Below are positions 33,469-46,900 of a stretch of DNA of 64,000 nucleotides, in pieces (within the stretch, counting starts at the first letter, position 1; every line of letters begins with the position of its first letter). The stretch comes from Syngnathus acus. Its lineage: Eukaryota > Chordata > Actinopteri > Syngnathiformes > Syngnathidae. The stretch lies in contig NC_051095.1 in the NCBI RefSeq assembly GCF_901709675.1, positions 1,813,795 to 1,877,794 of the forward strand, written 5' to 3'. Position numbers and translations under genes: made by a program. The notes under the pieces were generated by a model that worked only from the letters and a program-made list of their open reading frames with translations, did not search any database and was not told the DNA's origin.

Positions 33469-36400
33469 TTAGAAGTCACTGTCATCTTCTTCTATCACTT
33501 TAATGTTATTTTTCTCCTTCTGCTCTTCTTCAAGCTCGCTGACTTCCTCAGTATCTTCTGGCTGGTGAAACTCTTCATAAATACCGCTCAGGGCTTTGGC
33601 GGCCTCCAGTGACACTTTTAAGAATCCAATCACCTCCTGCTCTTCATCCACGCGCACAACTGGAGCAAACACGCCAATGTCAAACATCATCACAGCAGCG
33701 AGATAAAATGCCCAAGAAGCGCCTACTGTCAATTTGCCGTTCGATGACGTCACTCCCCGTCAGCAGCAGCTCCTGCAGATCCAAAAAAGCGTAACCGACA
33801 TCCACGCATTCCTCCTCCTCGTCCATCGGCTCGCTGACGACTGTGAACTTTAACCTGGGCAAACGCACGCATTGGATTGGAATTTGGGTGACGGAATCGT
33901 GAAGAAAATTGGCAGTTTTCAAACAACGTGTGATACGTTACCGCCGCTTCTTTGGGTCGTTGCCCTCCAACATGGTGTACAGAGACCGTCTGAGTGGAGC
34001 AGACATGGAACCGTCCACGTAGATGACTTGCAGAGCAACAGAGCGACGTGACAATCAGCAAACTATGACGCAACACATAGACTCCGCCCCCTTCCCTGCT
34101 CACACCTCGAGTGAAGTTATAGTGAATCTCCTCCCCCGCCCTGGGCTTGCGGAGGGACACGGGCGTCTCGGTGGTCTCCATGGGGACGCCCAGCAGCCGG
34201 TATTCCACGTAGACGCGCTGCACCGAATCGTCCAGCGCCACATGCGAAGAGGGTTCAAAGGTCAAGGACAGGATCTCCACTCTCAGTTTGTTACCCTGAA
34301 CGGAGGGAAACGGATTTTACGCCGAGATGCTTTTAAAATGTCTTTTCGAATGAAATGTATTTTACCCGTCTTTTCTTTGGTTTGGATGGCACGATCAGAA
34401 GGTCGCTGGTTGAGGTATGCGAAGATTCTGACAGTTCTTCAGCGGCTCCACAGTAAAAGCACAATAAAAATCGTGATTTCCACGATTGCGTTGATGAAAG
34501 TCGTCAGAGTGATCTTACCACTCTCGCTCCTCTCCTCATTTTTCTCTTCCTCCAGCTCCTCCACTTCATCCACTGACACCACATCCACAGAGGGAATATT
34601 CTGAAAATCCGAACACAGTGCAGACATTTCTTTTTTTTTAGCCGCCGTAGTTACAGTCGAGTCAATTCTTGCCGGTTCCTACCAGAGTACCAGAGCTTTT
34701 TCTTAGCGGCGACTCTCTGGAAGATGTTTCTGGACATCTGCAGGGTTCCGTGTTATGTTCAATTGTCCATATACTTGCGCTTGGCGTAACTTACATTGTC
34801 GGCGGTGAATCGGGAGACGCGGTCAGCGCAATGTCGCGTAGGACGGGTGACCTCTCGTCCGGTCGCTTGGTTCCGACTGGTTTTACGTCCTCGGGCGCGG
34901 GCTGTCGACAGAAAGCATTTGTGATGTGAGCGCTAGCCGGCTAGCGTAGCCAGGCGTCGCGTTTCGGAAACCTCACACAAGCTTTTGTCCTCCTCTGTCT
35001 TGTTTTGGGCTCTGCTGGCCCAAATTGCTGCGTCTAAAATTACGGAATAGCCATTTGGTCAAGTTAGTCGAAAGAAATGTGATATCCGTACCTTGACTCT
35101 GGGCTTGGCTATGGGCCGCTGTGACCCTTGCGCTTCTTCCCGCCACCGCTCGCTGCCTCCGATGGCATCCCCCGGGGGTTGAAAGGGATATTTCCATTTC
35201 ATTAGAACCCGGACCGTACCCCGCGGACCGCCGGCGGGATCACGTAGCACATAGTCGCCTAGAGATGAAAAAAAACTTTTATCATAGGCCCCGACCGATA
35301 TGGACGTTTGGAGCCTGATGCCGATTCCCATATTTATCGGAATAGCACCAATTTATTAAAAACATATTTCATTCTTTTTTTTTTGCCCTTTCATGTTTAC
35401 AGAACGTGAGACCATTTTAGAAAATCTTTTGGAATTTACAATAGATAAAAAAATTCTGCCATCTTTGTCTTCTGAATGTGTTAAAAAGAACAACTGAATC
35501 CATTTGCCTCGTAAAAATAAAACAAAAGTCGATTATTAAAATGGAAAAATTGGACATGACTAAAAAAAACGTAGCGTGCAGAATTGATTTGTCTTGGCTC
35601 ATCAGTGCGGCAACGATACAAGTCGTTCTTCACAGAGAATAAAGACTGGATGCATGTTTGTCTTAAGCTAGCCGGCGCTTACAAAGGACAACATTGCAGC
35701 TAATTGTCGGCTTTTATCGCTAAAGACGCACACCTGTGATCTCCTTGCCCGTCGCCAGCGCTCTCAGCGGGATGGGTGTTTTCGCCAAGTAGGCCGGTGG
35801 AATCTGCTCATCGCTATCATCAAACACATACACCCAAAGACTGTTCGACCTGCGGCCACAAAAGAACAAACGTAGACTTTTGACGCGCCGCCTAAAAGCC
35901 ATCTGTAACGTCGTTCTGGCCGCATACCGCAGGTAGCGCAGCACATCTGTTGTGACTGCTAGCGGGTAGCTAGCGCTGTCGCGGAATACCGGGTCTGCGG
36001 TGGCCGCGATCGTTTTGGACACGTGAGGCGGCAGGTCGTATAGCCTGTAGGTCAGGTATGCGTCTGGAACTAGTCCGGGCCATCGCCCGCTGAGACCCTC
36101 GCAACGGTCCAGCAGCAGCAGCAGCTCGTTAGGGATCCCGCCGCCGTAGTCGTACAAGTCCTGCCAACGGGTCACAAATTAGACTTTTTTTAAAATTTCT
36201 ATTCAAAGGTTAACATTCTGATTTACTGCGTGGCCGTCTTCTCGCCAGCCCAAGGTGGTGTGAGTTGGTATCGTCTGCGTCGCTGTGATCCCGGCACCGT
36301 CTTTCAGCGACACGTCCTCCGTGGGCTCCGCGGGCGGGAACAAACGGGCCCAGAAATCCACAACACCGACGATTTCCCCCTCAGAGCCTTAAGACAAGAA

Positions 36401-39400
36401 CAGATTAGCGAAAATGTTCACTTCTTGTTATTTTTGTTGTGTACCTGTGATGTTGACACGGCCATTGTCGCGCTCCCCTCTCCTCTGCATGGCCCCCAGG
36501 AGGGACAAGTGTCCACTCCCGTGCGTGACAAAGCGGACACCTCCTATGGCCTGGTGGAGCTCCACTCGGACCCTGGCGCCCTGGCTCCGCAGCTTTAGCA
36601 GATCTCGGGGCGTCAAAGCGTACTGGGAGGTGAAGCCGTAAGTGGGCTGGCCGCCCGCTACCAACGGCGTGGAGTGAACTTCAAAGTCCAAAAGGCCGTA
36701 GGTGCAGAAGGTCACCGTGTCCGCTTGAAGGTCGCCCATGTGCCGAAGACCTTCTGGAGTGAAGGTGGCCGCCTCAAGTAGAAAGACGGCAGATGAGAAA
36801 CACAGCGCAGCCGTTCATGTTTTCAATTTCATCTTTTACTACCTTAAGGTGGAGTTCCAATAAGGACTCTCCGAGCCTCAAAGGAGCACAGGGAATGTCC
36901 TCCTGGACGGTCTGGACTACTTCCTGGTCTCCGGCGGGCAACGTGTACTGCAGCGGCACGGTCCCTTTTTGACTCTTGGCAGCGTACGCAAGGGCTTTCA
37001 ACTGGCCTTCAGACCGCAAAAAGCCAGAATGAATTTTGCTTTTCCATGAAACGAAGGTTTGAAGATGACACACCTTGTAATGTCTTGATCTGAAGAGCTC
37101 GTTTGGATAAAACTTTGTCTTTCTCTGCCATGGCCGTCCTCAGCTGGCTCCTCTCCATCTCCAGCATTTCCTTGACCGTGTGAAGCTCCTCCTTCGGGTA
37201 GAAAGGCGTTTGCTTAAAAGGGGGCGGGGCCCAACGTTGTGAGCACGTGAAGGCACCTGAAGGTCTTTACTGATGCGGTGCTCCAGCAGAAGGAGGCTCC
37301 TGGCTTTCTGCAACTCCAGCACGGTGTCGGCGTGCGACGCTTGGACGTCGGGCGGCTGGGGTTCCTCCTTCCCGTTGTCGGGCCGCAGGAAACGTAAACC
37401 CTCCCTGCTCTCCTGTTGCATCCTGAAGGCCTGAAACATGTGAGGAGATAAGAATGATTCTGGAAAATTTCGGGGGAACCACACTTGGTTTGCTTCCCCC
37501 ACCTTGATTTGTAAAAGCGTTTCGCTGAGGTCCTCAACGCTCATGTCGAACTCCTGGACGACGAGATAGAGAAGGCATCATCTCAAAGACTTCGAACGTG
37601 TCGCGCCGTGCGTCATTCGTTTCTCCGTTTAGGAACCTTGGTGACCGAGTCCAGTCTGCTCCGCAGGCGGGATATCTCCTCCTTGTACTGAAGAATCTCC
37701 TCCTCCAGATGTTTTACTTTGGCTAAAACCCAAGACGCTCTGCAGTAAGAGGTGGGCTTCCATTTGCTATCAGCGCTCATCTTACCGTCACGTTGGCTCT
37801 CCAGGATCTCCTTCTCTTGATTGAGCTTCCCCACCTCTGACTGCAATCTGCCTTTCTCCTCCTTCTCAGTTTGCAGCGTTGCCACCAGGATCTGGATGTC
37901 CATCCTGCCGACGTGCTCCTCCGGTTCTTCGGTCTGCGCGTTTACCTCCATGCGTGTGTCCACGTGGCTGTCGTAGGTCGATAAAGTTCTGGGTGAAGGG
38001 AAAGAAACGCGATGAAGCGTCGTCATTACGCTGAAGATCTTTTGTGGTCCCACCTCTCCAGTAGGGAGTCGTAGTTTTCTTTTATCCGATCCTTCTCTCC
38101 TTCTAGGTCTGCAAGATGCTCTTGAAGCTGGAAGGGAAAAATTGGCGCTATTGAACGGCTCCTCCAATGAAGATCTTCACGCTGGCTCCAGACCTTGTCC
38201 AGGTTCTGAAGAGACAGGCTGGCGGTCGTCAGCTCAGCCTCCAGTCTCAGCGCTCTGTGACGCTCCTGCTTCAGCTCCTCACTCAGTTCTTCCACTTTCT
38301 CCAGAAGAAGAGTCTGACTTTCACGGAGGGACTTCTGACTCTGCAAAAAAAAAAAAAAAAAAGCTCAAACGATAAATGCAATTCGGCAGCGAGATATTGT
38401 AAGCGTGTGCGTTGACCTCCTCCAGTTGCTTCTCATAGGCCTGCGAAGAAAGAAGAAGATGCGTGTTGCTATGGCAACGGATGTTGTGGCCGACAGAGTG
38501 ACGGGCAGGCACCTGTTGCAGATCAGCGATCTTCTCCTGCGTGACCCTCAGGGTGGCGCTCTTCTCAGAAAGCTCCTTTTGCAGACAGATGACGTCAACG
38601 TTCTCTCTGATGTTGATCCTGAGCAGAAAAGTACCAAAAAGTTCTTTTTTTCTCACTCCTCGTAGTTTTCCCGCAATTCAACATTTTCAACCAACAATTG
38701 AGTGCGACGTTGATGATGCCATCACCTGTGCTTTTCCGCCTGTTGCCTCTTCATTTCCCTCACGGTTCCCTCCATCTCTTTCTCTTTAACTCGGAGCGTG
38801 TCGCGAAGGGTCCGGGCGGTCACCTCGAGCTCCATCATCTTCATCTGCTCGCTCACACTGCTGAGAAGAGGGAGGAGGGGGTATGGGATGGGTATATGGG
38901 GCTGCAAAATCTTATTGCATTCCCCACTCACAATTTGTCCATGTCTCCTCTGGTGTCTTCCATCGGCGGACAATATCGGGGCGGGGCTGTGCGATCCGCC
39001 CTTCCGACTCCGCCATCCACATCTGTACATTTTGTAGCTTTGAGGAGGAGAAAAAGTGAGAAAGCTCAGTGTCCTTGGACTTGGTGGAAGGACGTCTATA
39101 GAGCAACGATGGTCAACCGGTGGTGCGTGGCCCTCTAGTGATCCGTAGCGGTATTGCAGGTGGTCCGCGAAATAGGAAATGGAACATTATTGTAAAATAA
39201 TAATATTGATTTATAATCATATTGATTTATTATTTAGACTTGATTAATTTATTTATTTTTTGAATATTTTTCTTCTTTCTTTCTTTTTTTCCCAGCTAAT
39301 TTTGTGATTCATTTACCCATCCAAATGATGTTAAATGTAGACATAGAGACGCAAATAAATAGTCTGTCTATCCTCTTTCAGTGCAAAATATAATGATATT

Positions 39401-40165
39401 CCGTCAAAGCAGTGGTCCCCGAGTTGCTTCTTGGTTATAACGGCCGGTGGTCCCTATAGGGAAAAAAAGCCCTGCCGTAGAGAGGACAGCAGCTTACCTT
39501 TGCTGAACCTGTAAGGCGTGCGACCCCGCAAGTCCAGAATGTGCTGCTTGGCCAAACTGAGTTTATTTTGCAATATCACTTTCTGGCTCTCCAGCGTGTC
39601 CACGCGACTTTCCAACCCCTGCAGCGTGTCCTCCATGTCCTTCTCCCTGGCGCCGCCGGAGCCCGGCCCCGCCTGACGGAGACGCATCAGTCTGGTGGAC
39701 ATCCTTTGAGGAGCAAAACCAACAACTCGGTCATTTTAAGATTTTTGTTTTCAATACTTTTTTGGGCGACCACCTGCGCATCTTCTGCTCCTGCGCTCGT
39801 GTGTGCTTTCTCAGCACAACGTTTTCTTCTTGCATGTTAAGGCAAAGATCCTCCAGTTGCTCTCTGGGGAGACGAAATAGCCGCTGCGGATCTGGAAGGA
39901 CGAGAGACGGCAACATTCAATAAAAGCTTCTGAAAAAAATATATATATTGTGGCCTCACCTTTTGTAATCATGATGTGATGCTTCTTCCATGGCTTCACT
40001 GAATCACATACGGCATCTGTTCAGACGAGACACGTTCATAAATGCGGTAATGGCAACCTCGTAACTTTAGACGAGTGGAAACAAACCTGGCATTGAGGCC
40101 ATGAGGCCCCCCCTCAACAGACCAACGTCCCGTACTGGGAGATCCCCCGCAGTCTCGTCCACCAT
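33469..40165 (-). CDS. rpgrip1: RPGR-interacting protein 1 (photoreceptor connecting cilium)
   Basis: Twenty-nine minus-strand exons, from 40165-40087 to 33659-33469, close in frame to 1253 aa (human 1286). The N-terminus MVDETAGDLPVRDVG matches RPGRIP1 rather than RPGRIP1L. Coiled coil occupies roughly exons 39703-37074 (LEEEILQYKEEISRLRSRL, KGRLQSEVGKLNQEKEIL). A first C2 domain is in 36772-36445 (TFCTYGLLDFEVHSTPLV, FTSQYAL). A second is in 36160-35092 (YLTYRLYDLPPHV, SLWVYVFDDSDEQIPPAYL). Acidic stretches (VDEVEELEEEKNEE) precede a C-terminal C2/RPGR-interacting domain (34295-33469) with VEYRLLGVPMETTETPVSLR, KPRAGEEIHYNF and LKFTVVSEPMDEEEE. The protein tethers RPGR at the connecting cilium; human mutations cause Leber congenital amaurosis. 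The last intron (33726-33660) is only 67 bp. The C-terminus ends in an acidic tail (EEDDSDF). Confidence 0.94.
35270..35640. repeat. Probable decayed transposon fragment in rpgrip1 intron
   Basis: The string GGCCCCGACCGATATG and the following AT-rich text resemble the end of a dispersed fish DNA transposon. There is no visible partner end, so the identification is tentative. Confidence 0.3.
39105..39475. repeat. Probable MITE-like insertion in rpgrip1 intron
   Basis: The intron between exons 39703-39498 and 39037-38932 contains GATGGTCAACCGGTGGTGCG at one end and GCAGTGGTCCCCGAGTTGC at the other, with AT-rich DNA between. This fits a degraded hAT-type MITE. The inverted repeat is weak. Confidence 0.35.
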
Positions 40166-40839
40166 GGGCGACATCACACCAGCTTTCCTCAAACACAACC
40201 CGGGATGAGGTTTGGAATGAAAACACGTTCACGACTGTGCTGACGTTACAAAAAGAAGCAAACGCAAAAGTGGCTATATCGGAACTCACCAAGCTTGCTG
40301 AACAATTCCGAGACGTCTGCGTTTTAATCCATCTTCATCCTGCTCTCATTGGCTCAAAGCAAACTTGGTGATCACCTCAAGGCTCCATCTGCTTCTGGAG
40401 GGGGGGGGGGGGGGGTAATCCTGCCTGTGCACTAATCAGATTACATGGCGTGCTCCCGGATCAGTTTGGCGTCAGCGAGACGAAATATTTTAGAGTGGCG
40501 CGCTGTTCTGGGGTCTGTGTTCATGGTGACACTTTTTGCAAATGGGTTTGATTGGACGGGACCACAAAAGACGGACGGGCATTCCAATTTTAATATAAAC
40601 TGGCAATAAACACCAAAGTCAATGACAATAAATTAAATTAAGATGAAATAAAAAGTCAACGCTATGGGAGTAATCATGACTTCAAATGAATTATTACATA
40701 ATTCCACAACGTCACTCTTGTTTTTTTGTTTTTTTTTGTGCAGTTAGGGAGCATAAGGATGGGAAAAGAATGGCAGTAGCGGTGTCAAAATAAATCAGGT
40801 AAACGATAATCAAATTCATCGACAGCTACTTTGAATAAT
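40166..40839. other. Intergenic region upstream of rpgrip1
   Basis: No coding exon recognised. It includes a poly(G) run (about 40401-40419). The rpgrip1 promoter is expected near 40170-40400 but is not resolved. Confidence 0.5.
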
Positions 40840-41253
40840 ACCGTACTTTTCGGACTATAAGGCGCACCTAAAAACCTAAAATTTTCTCAAAAGCCGGCAG
40901 TGCGCCTTATAGTCCGGTGCGCCTTATATATGGACCAAATTCCTAAATTGAAACTGGCCCGAAGCATTGTGTCATGAATTCAATCATAAGTGGCCTGCTG
41001 AAGACTATGAATCATGAATCAAAAAGACTATGGATCATTATTTTGTGATTCTAAAGTAATTTGTTGCATCTGAAGTTGAAATAAAAAAGATAAAATGGAA
41101 AATGATTTGATTTGGTTTAAAAATCTGACATGATGCATTAATGGTGCGCCTTATAGTCCGGTGCGCCTTATATAAGGACAAAGTTTTAAAATGGGCCATT
41201 CATTGAAGGTGCGCCTTATAGTCCGGTGCGCCTTATAGTCCGGAAAATACGGT
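40840..41253. mobile_element. 414-bp foldback element, TATAAGGCGC subtype
   Basis: Ends ACCGTACTTTTCGGACTATA and its near-complement (TATAGTCCGGAAAATACGGT), flanked by TA. The internal motif GCGCCTTATAGTCCGGT is repeated several times. It has the same plan as the elements at 9041 and 56945 but with GGCGC instead of GTCGC in the subterminal motif. It encodes no protein. Confidence 0.85.
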
Positions 41254-41383
41254 AACTCTGATAAACTGATTTCAGCCTCACAACAGTATTTATTTTCTAA
41301 TTCCTCCACGAAAGAGTTTGTGTATCATCAACATAAAATTTTGTTTTTAGATATTATAGATGAATAAATAAAGTGTGTTGACA

Positions 41384-43069
41384 TTATATGGTGACGTTGT
41401 CTAAACTGGCGCTTCCTTCAACAGGCCGGATGACGAGCGGCGAGCCGTTCCTTCCGTTGTCACTCACATCTGGGTTGAAAAGCGGAAACACGGCCTCTGC
41501 GAAGCTAATGTGCGTAAAGGAATAGATGTGCGACTTGGCCTCGGCGTCGTGGAAGGACACCGTCCCGTCGGTCACGTCCAAAAACACCCCGACGACCTTT
41601 GGCCTCTGGGGCAGATACAAAAGGTGTGCTTGTGCCGCGCAGGCCCGATACTCGGTGGCCCGTCTCAAACACACAGCCCAGAATCCGTCTTGCGGGCTGA
41701 GTGTCACCAAGCCCTTCCGCTTGACGGACGCCCGGGCCACGCCCAGATCCCACGACGTCTTGTCCCCCACCTCCACCTCCCAATAGTGCCTCCCGGTGGT
41801 GAAACCCTGCGTGAACAGACAGATTGCCTCCTGGACTTCTTGCGTCCCGCTTTTTGCGTTCCGTCTCGAGTTACCTCGGTGGCCAGCACGCACGGAGCAG
41901 TGTCAAAGCGTTCAGGCAGGTCCGGCAGGTCCCGCTCAACGTCTCCATCCTGAACCCGTCTCCCGTCTTCGGACAGAACCAGCCACGGGTTGGCTGTCCT
42001 GGGGTCCAGATAAACATCAACTACAAAGCAGCACCTTAACTGTCATTAACATCCCTCGGAGATAAGTTGGGTCATGACATCTGCTCACCTGCATACTGCA
42101 ACATCATGTCATGCTCTGGATGAAAAACAAATATAGTTGAAGGACGAAAGACGAGTTCCCCTGAAAAACGTGAACATTTCCTGACCTTGAATGGAAAGTG
42201 TTTTTAAAAAATAGCACAGTTGTTGATCAACGTGGTCCAAAGCTCTCCTCACAATCCCCGCACACGTGTCTGAGTGGACCACGTCGTCATGACGAGACTT
42301 AGAAGACAACGTTGAAGATCCCTGGGACACACACAAATTGAGGCATAGAAAAAAAAAATTAAAGAGCAAACCAATTCCGACCGGGATCGCCGCCGACCTG
42401 CAGAAGGAGGTGGTCGTCGGTGTGCGGGAGCTGCCTCATCTCGCTCCTTCTCCTCTCCAGCTCGCTGATCTCCAGCTCCAGCTGTGCCATGAGCCTCTGG
42501 GCCGAGCGCTCCATTGCAACCTGCCGCCTCTCAATGGTCTCCAGCAGCTCAGACCAGCTTCTCTCCAGGGCCCGGGTCAGAGAAGAAAAGATCTCTGCAC
42601 TCCGCTCTAGTTCCAACTTGGCCTTTTCCTGGAGACATAAATGAAAGTTGAAGTTGTCCACTATTCAAAAATCAAACCAGGAGAACTTCAGATAGTTAAG
42701 CCATGCCAATGCTAATGTTTACACGTAATAGAAACTCACTTTGGTGAGCTCCACGCAGTTTTTGATCTCCTCCACCTTCTGACGTCTGTCTCGGATCATC
42801 TCCTGGACCCCTGAGTCCACCGGCTTCCTTCTGGCTCGGACGCGCTCGGACATTTCCCTGGCGAAAGAGTTCTCGCATAGCTCCGGCCGGGTAGCGAAAA
42901 GCGTGTCACATTTGGGACAGCTGGAGGCGGCGCCGTGCTCCCAGCGGGATGTGATGCAGTTGAAGCAGAAGCTGTGACCGCAGGGAATGGATACGGGCTC
43001 GGAGAAAACATCCTGACAGATGCCGCACTGGAGCAGCGCCTCTGACAAGATAGTGCTGGGAGAGGCCAT
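41384..43069 (-). CDS. TRIM-like RING / coiled-coil / B30.2 E3 ubiquitin ligase without B-box
   Basis: Six exons (43069-42740, 42628-42398, 42321-42186, 42115-42089, 42020-41875, 41806-41384) close in frame to 430 aa. Residues 14-57 form a C3HC4 RING ([23 protein letters not shown]). Residues about 75-190 are helical and charged ([35 protein letters not shown]). The last two exons form PRY-SPRY/B30.2 ([65 protein letters not shown]). No B-box zinc-finger Cys/His pattern lies between the RING and the coiled coil, unlike classic TRIMs. Substrate and exact TRIM class are unknown; many fish genes of this type are antiviral or fast-evolving. An in-frame ATG upstream at 43129 is possible; 43069 is chosen because it immediately precedes the RING. 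A minus-strand AATAAA lies at 41289-41294. Head-to-head with the O-GlcNAcase-like gene, 894 bp between start codons. Confidence 0.88.
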
Positions 43070-43963
43070 GACCTTGACAAATGTCAACATACAACAGCAA
43101 ATCAAATCCGTGCACCTGAAAAATAACACTCACAATAAAAATAAATAAATAAATAAATAAAATGCACCAATAATAACAACTATTGTTATTAATAATAATA
43201 AAATGCACAAAAAGATACAGGGACAAAAAAAAAAAAAGATGTGCTCACATTTATGAGGGGTGCTCGGGTGTCACGTGAGAACGAGAAACGCAATCTAGTT
43301 ACCGAAAGCTCAACCTATATGCATTCACCGAGTTACAAAACGCAACTTCCTTGTCACTGACTAACATTCAAAGTTGTTCAAAGTCCAGCATGCTGGCACG
43401 GATGACATTTGTTGCGAACGTTTGCTCTGCTGTGCCTGCTTGTGTTGGTATTGTCAGGCGCGTATTTTGACTCGCCTCTAGCTTGGACATTTGGAAATAA
43501 ACTTTTGGATTGGTCCTACCTTGACGTTTAAAAGGAAATTGTCCCCGTTGGGCAATCCAAGCAAATATTTGCAGCACCTTGGAAAGTCGTGCACTTCTCC
43601 ACTTTACAGTCAAGCCACGCCCCCCGAAGGCCAGACTTTGTCGACTCAAGGGGAGGAGTAAAGTAATGACGTCAGAATTCCTTTTCGTTGACAATTTCTA
43701 TTATAACGGGTGGTCATTTTACAGTGTGTGCGTTGAGATGCAAAAAGAATCACGCGTGGAAACGCGCAGCAAGCAAGGCGACTACGGGCATAGGAATGAA
43801 CGAGCTTTTGTTGAGCACCTGAACGCGTCACCGAGATTCAGTGGCGAGCGCGACGACAGTGAGGAAAGGAGCATGAAGGAGGAGGAAGAAGAAGAAGCGT
43901 GAAGCGTTAATTCGGCGCAAAGACGGCTTCCCTGCTGGCCTCGGACGCGGGAAGGGAGGCAGG
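43070..43963. promoter_or_regulatory. Bidirectional region between TRIM-like and O-GlcNAcase-like genes
   Basis: 894 bp between divergent start codons, with an (AAAT)n run at 43140-43162 and a T-rich/A-rich tract. An open frame from 43739 runs into 43902 but has no family match and probably lies in the 5' UTR of the oga-like gene. Confidence 0.45.
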
Positions 43964-46900
43964 ATGGAGGAGAAGCAGCGCTTTCTTTGCGGCGTGGTGG
44001 AAGGTGAGCGCCATGGTCTTCAGCATCCCTCACATCATATGCTTGACTTCTCTCTTCCCCTTCTCCATCCGTTTGACCTACATTTTGTGCGTCGCTCCCT
44101 TGACTCCGCATGCAGCCCTGCACCAAGACATGGCATGATCGTCCCACCTGACCTGTAATAGTATGTGGAAGGTCTCAGACATGAAAAGGCGCTGGTAGCC
44201 ATGGATAAAATACAAAGAGGGATAGTGATGATGCAAATGCATTGAAGTGCGAGTAACGAAGATGTTGTACATTCCAAGACAATTAGTGTTGGCCATTTAG
44301 TTACGCGCGCAAAAAAAAAAAAAAAGGTCTCAGTAGGATGGAGGTGCACAAATGCATCACAAACTGATCACTAGGTTTCTGCACGTAGCGAATAGTAGCA
44401 ATACTCTCCTTTGTGGCGTGTCTCGTACTGTCAGTAATTAGGTCTGCACATGCATGCACATTACACACAGCTCACAGATTCCCCCCTCCCCTCCATGGAA
44501 CTTCCGGAGGAAAGGTAATATAGGCAGCGCAGTATTGTGTGGTCAACACTGCGCGTTCACACTCCTACTGTACGTATTCCGACATCACAAAGGGAGGAGA
44601 GAAACACTGGAGATGCTCCCGTTTCTAAAAATAGCAGACGTGATGAAGAGCGTAGCCAGAGATGAATAATGGCTTTGGTAAACATGGGACGAGAGGATGG
44701 ATGAGAACCTTGAAACATTTACAGGGGTGTCAAACTCATTTTTTACGCGGGCCGCATTGTAGTCATAGCTTCTTTCGGAGGCCCATTATAACTGTCAACC
44801 CAAATAAATGTATGAGCACCTCATATTATATACAGTAAAAGCTACAAAACAAACAACTCTTTTTTCCAATCAGACGAGTAAAAACTGGTCGAATATTTAA
44901 AAAAAAAAAAAAAGATCATAAAAGTGAAGACAATTTGCAATTCTAGCAATGACACGAATTTGATGCACTATTTGTCTTCGCGGGCCGTATCTGGCCCCCG
45001 GGCCTTGAGTTTGACACCTGTGATTTAGATGGAATTTAGATGGTGTGAAATGATGACGTTTCATTAACTGCAAAAATGAGACTTGAGATACTGTCAAGGG
45101 ATCAAAACAAACAGAAATGACAACTTGATGTACGTATGTATACTTGCAGGCATAATGGGTATTGTATGAGGCCAATTACTACCCATGTTTTGAGGTATCG
45201 GGTACTCGTGGACGCTGCCGATACAAGCCACCGACACTTAAAGCAAAACGTCACGTCGGCAGTAGTTGGCGCTAGGGCAGTATCATTGATTTATATTTAA
45301 TGCGCCTGAAGAAGTTACATATTTATCTAATGGAAAAAAAATACTTGGGGGGCGGTGCTAATTCTTTGCAATGACCCTATATAATAAACAACGAATGGAA
45401 GTCTGTTCACATTTTTTGTCAGTGTTAAATCCTATATCAAAAGTACTGGAGGTATCGGTCCTTGGTATCGGTACTCAGAAGAGTGAATACGAGTGGTATA
45501 CTGATATGGTGGTATCCAGAATGAATACTGTGTGGAAATAAATGTTTCATCTTCTACAGGTTTCTACGGAAGGCCATGGTCTATGGACCAGAGAAGATTT
45601 CTCTTTCAGTGGTAAGTGGAACGCCACGCTGTACGCATAATCACGTCTCTCGCTACATTTTCCATTTCTTCTACTTAAAGCCGTGAATATGTGTTTGCCG
45701 GCCGTCGCTTGGAAAGTCTCCCGTCACCGTGTTGGCGTAACGGCGGCCGGGCGTGGAGTGTGGGCTGTGCGGTTATTTATAGATCCAATTCTTTAGGCTC
45801 AAACGGAGGAGCTACGTACTCAGGGTTGCGTAAGTTTGCCTCAGCGGGGACCGAGCGGGGATGGTGCTTGGCTGCGCAATCAGAGCATCTGTTCAGGAAG
45901 TGAGATCCACCTACAACAGAAACAGTTTGCGTGAATGTTTTCCATGCTATTCATTATTCAGGAGGTCATTTGCAGTAAATTAGCCCATGATCAATACAGT
46001 CCTGCCAACACCTGACAGATGTTAGCAAGACGGTTGCAATACTGCAGGCAGTACAGATTATGTGTCAACATTCAGTGGTGGTGCTAGGTGGGGGCCATGG
46101 CCACCCGCGGCCACCCTACATCTAGGGGGAAGTTTTAATACCTGTGACCACAATTCGTTTTTATGTAAAGAGTATACCATTTTTTCCATGTATAATGCGC
46201 CCCCATGTATAATACGCACCCTAAAAATGGCATGTCGATGCTGGAAAAAAGCCTGTACCCATGTATAATACGCACCCAAATGTTGACTCCTACTTAAGTC
46301 CGTAAACGTAAAATTATTTCAGAAAAAAGATCATCTTTGGGAACAACCGGATGTTATTCTGCCGGTCAGTATCACTGCGCATGCGCTGGCAAACTCGATA
46401 GCGAAGAACTGTTTTGGATTTGTGTAGTGTACATTGTGACAGCAAACGAGCAGGTGATCGAGCAAGCGTCTGATACGAGAGCATTGTGTTCGTATGGAGC
46501 GTGTTTGAAGTGAACAGCAGAGAAGAAAGCGCATCTGTAATGGCGGCCTCCGTATGATATCCGGATTAAAAAATATATATATATATATATATATTTGTAC
46601 CCATGTATAATGCGCACCCCAGATTTTAGGACAATAAATTAGTTAAATTTTGCGCATTATACATGGAAAAAAACGGTATGTTCAATTCTGAACATAGACT
46701 CCAAAAAGAATCTGTTTATAGTAAAGAACATTGGATTGGACAATCAACATTGTTGTTTTCACAATTTGAGGGACATTTTTAGATATAATCTGAATGAATG
46801 CGCCATCAATTGCAGTATGCAAAACTGCCATCAGTGACTGTAACTGGCTAGCAACTCGATACTGAGATAAAAGTAATATACAAGCTAGCACACACAACAA

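Noticed and set aside
43739-43902. N-terminal coding extension of the O-GlcNAcase-like gene (starts MQKESRVETRS)
   Set aside because: The frame ends in a stop at 43900-43902, before the ATG at 43964. It vaguely recalls the start of mammalian OGA (an early QKES) but would need an extra splice I cannot see.
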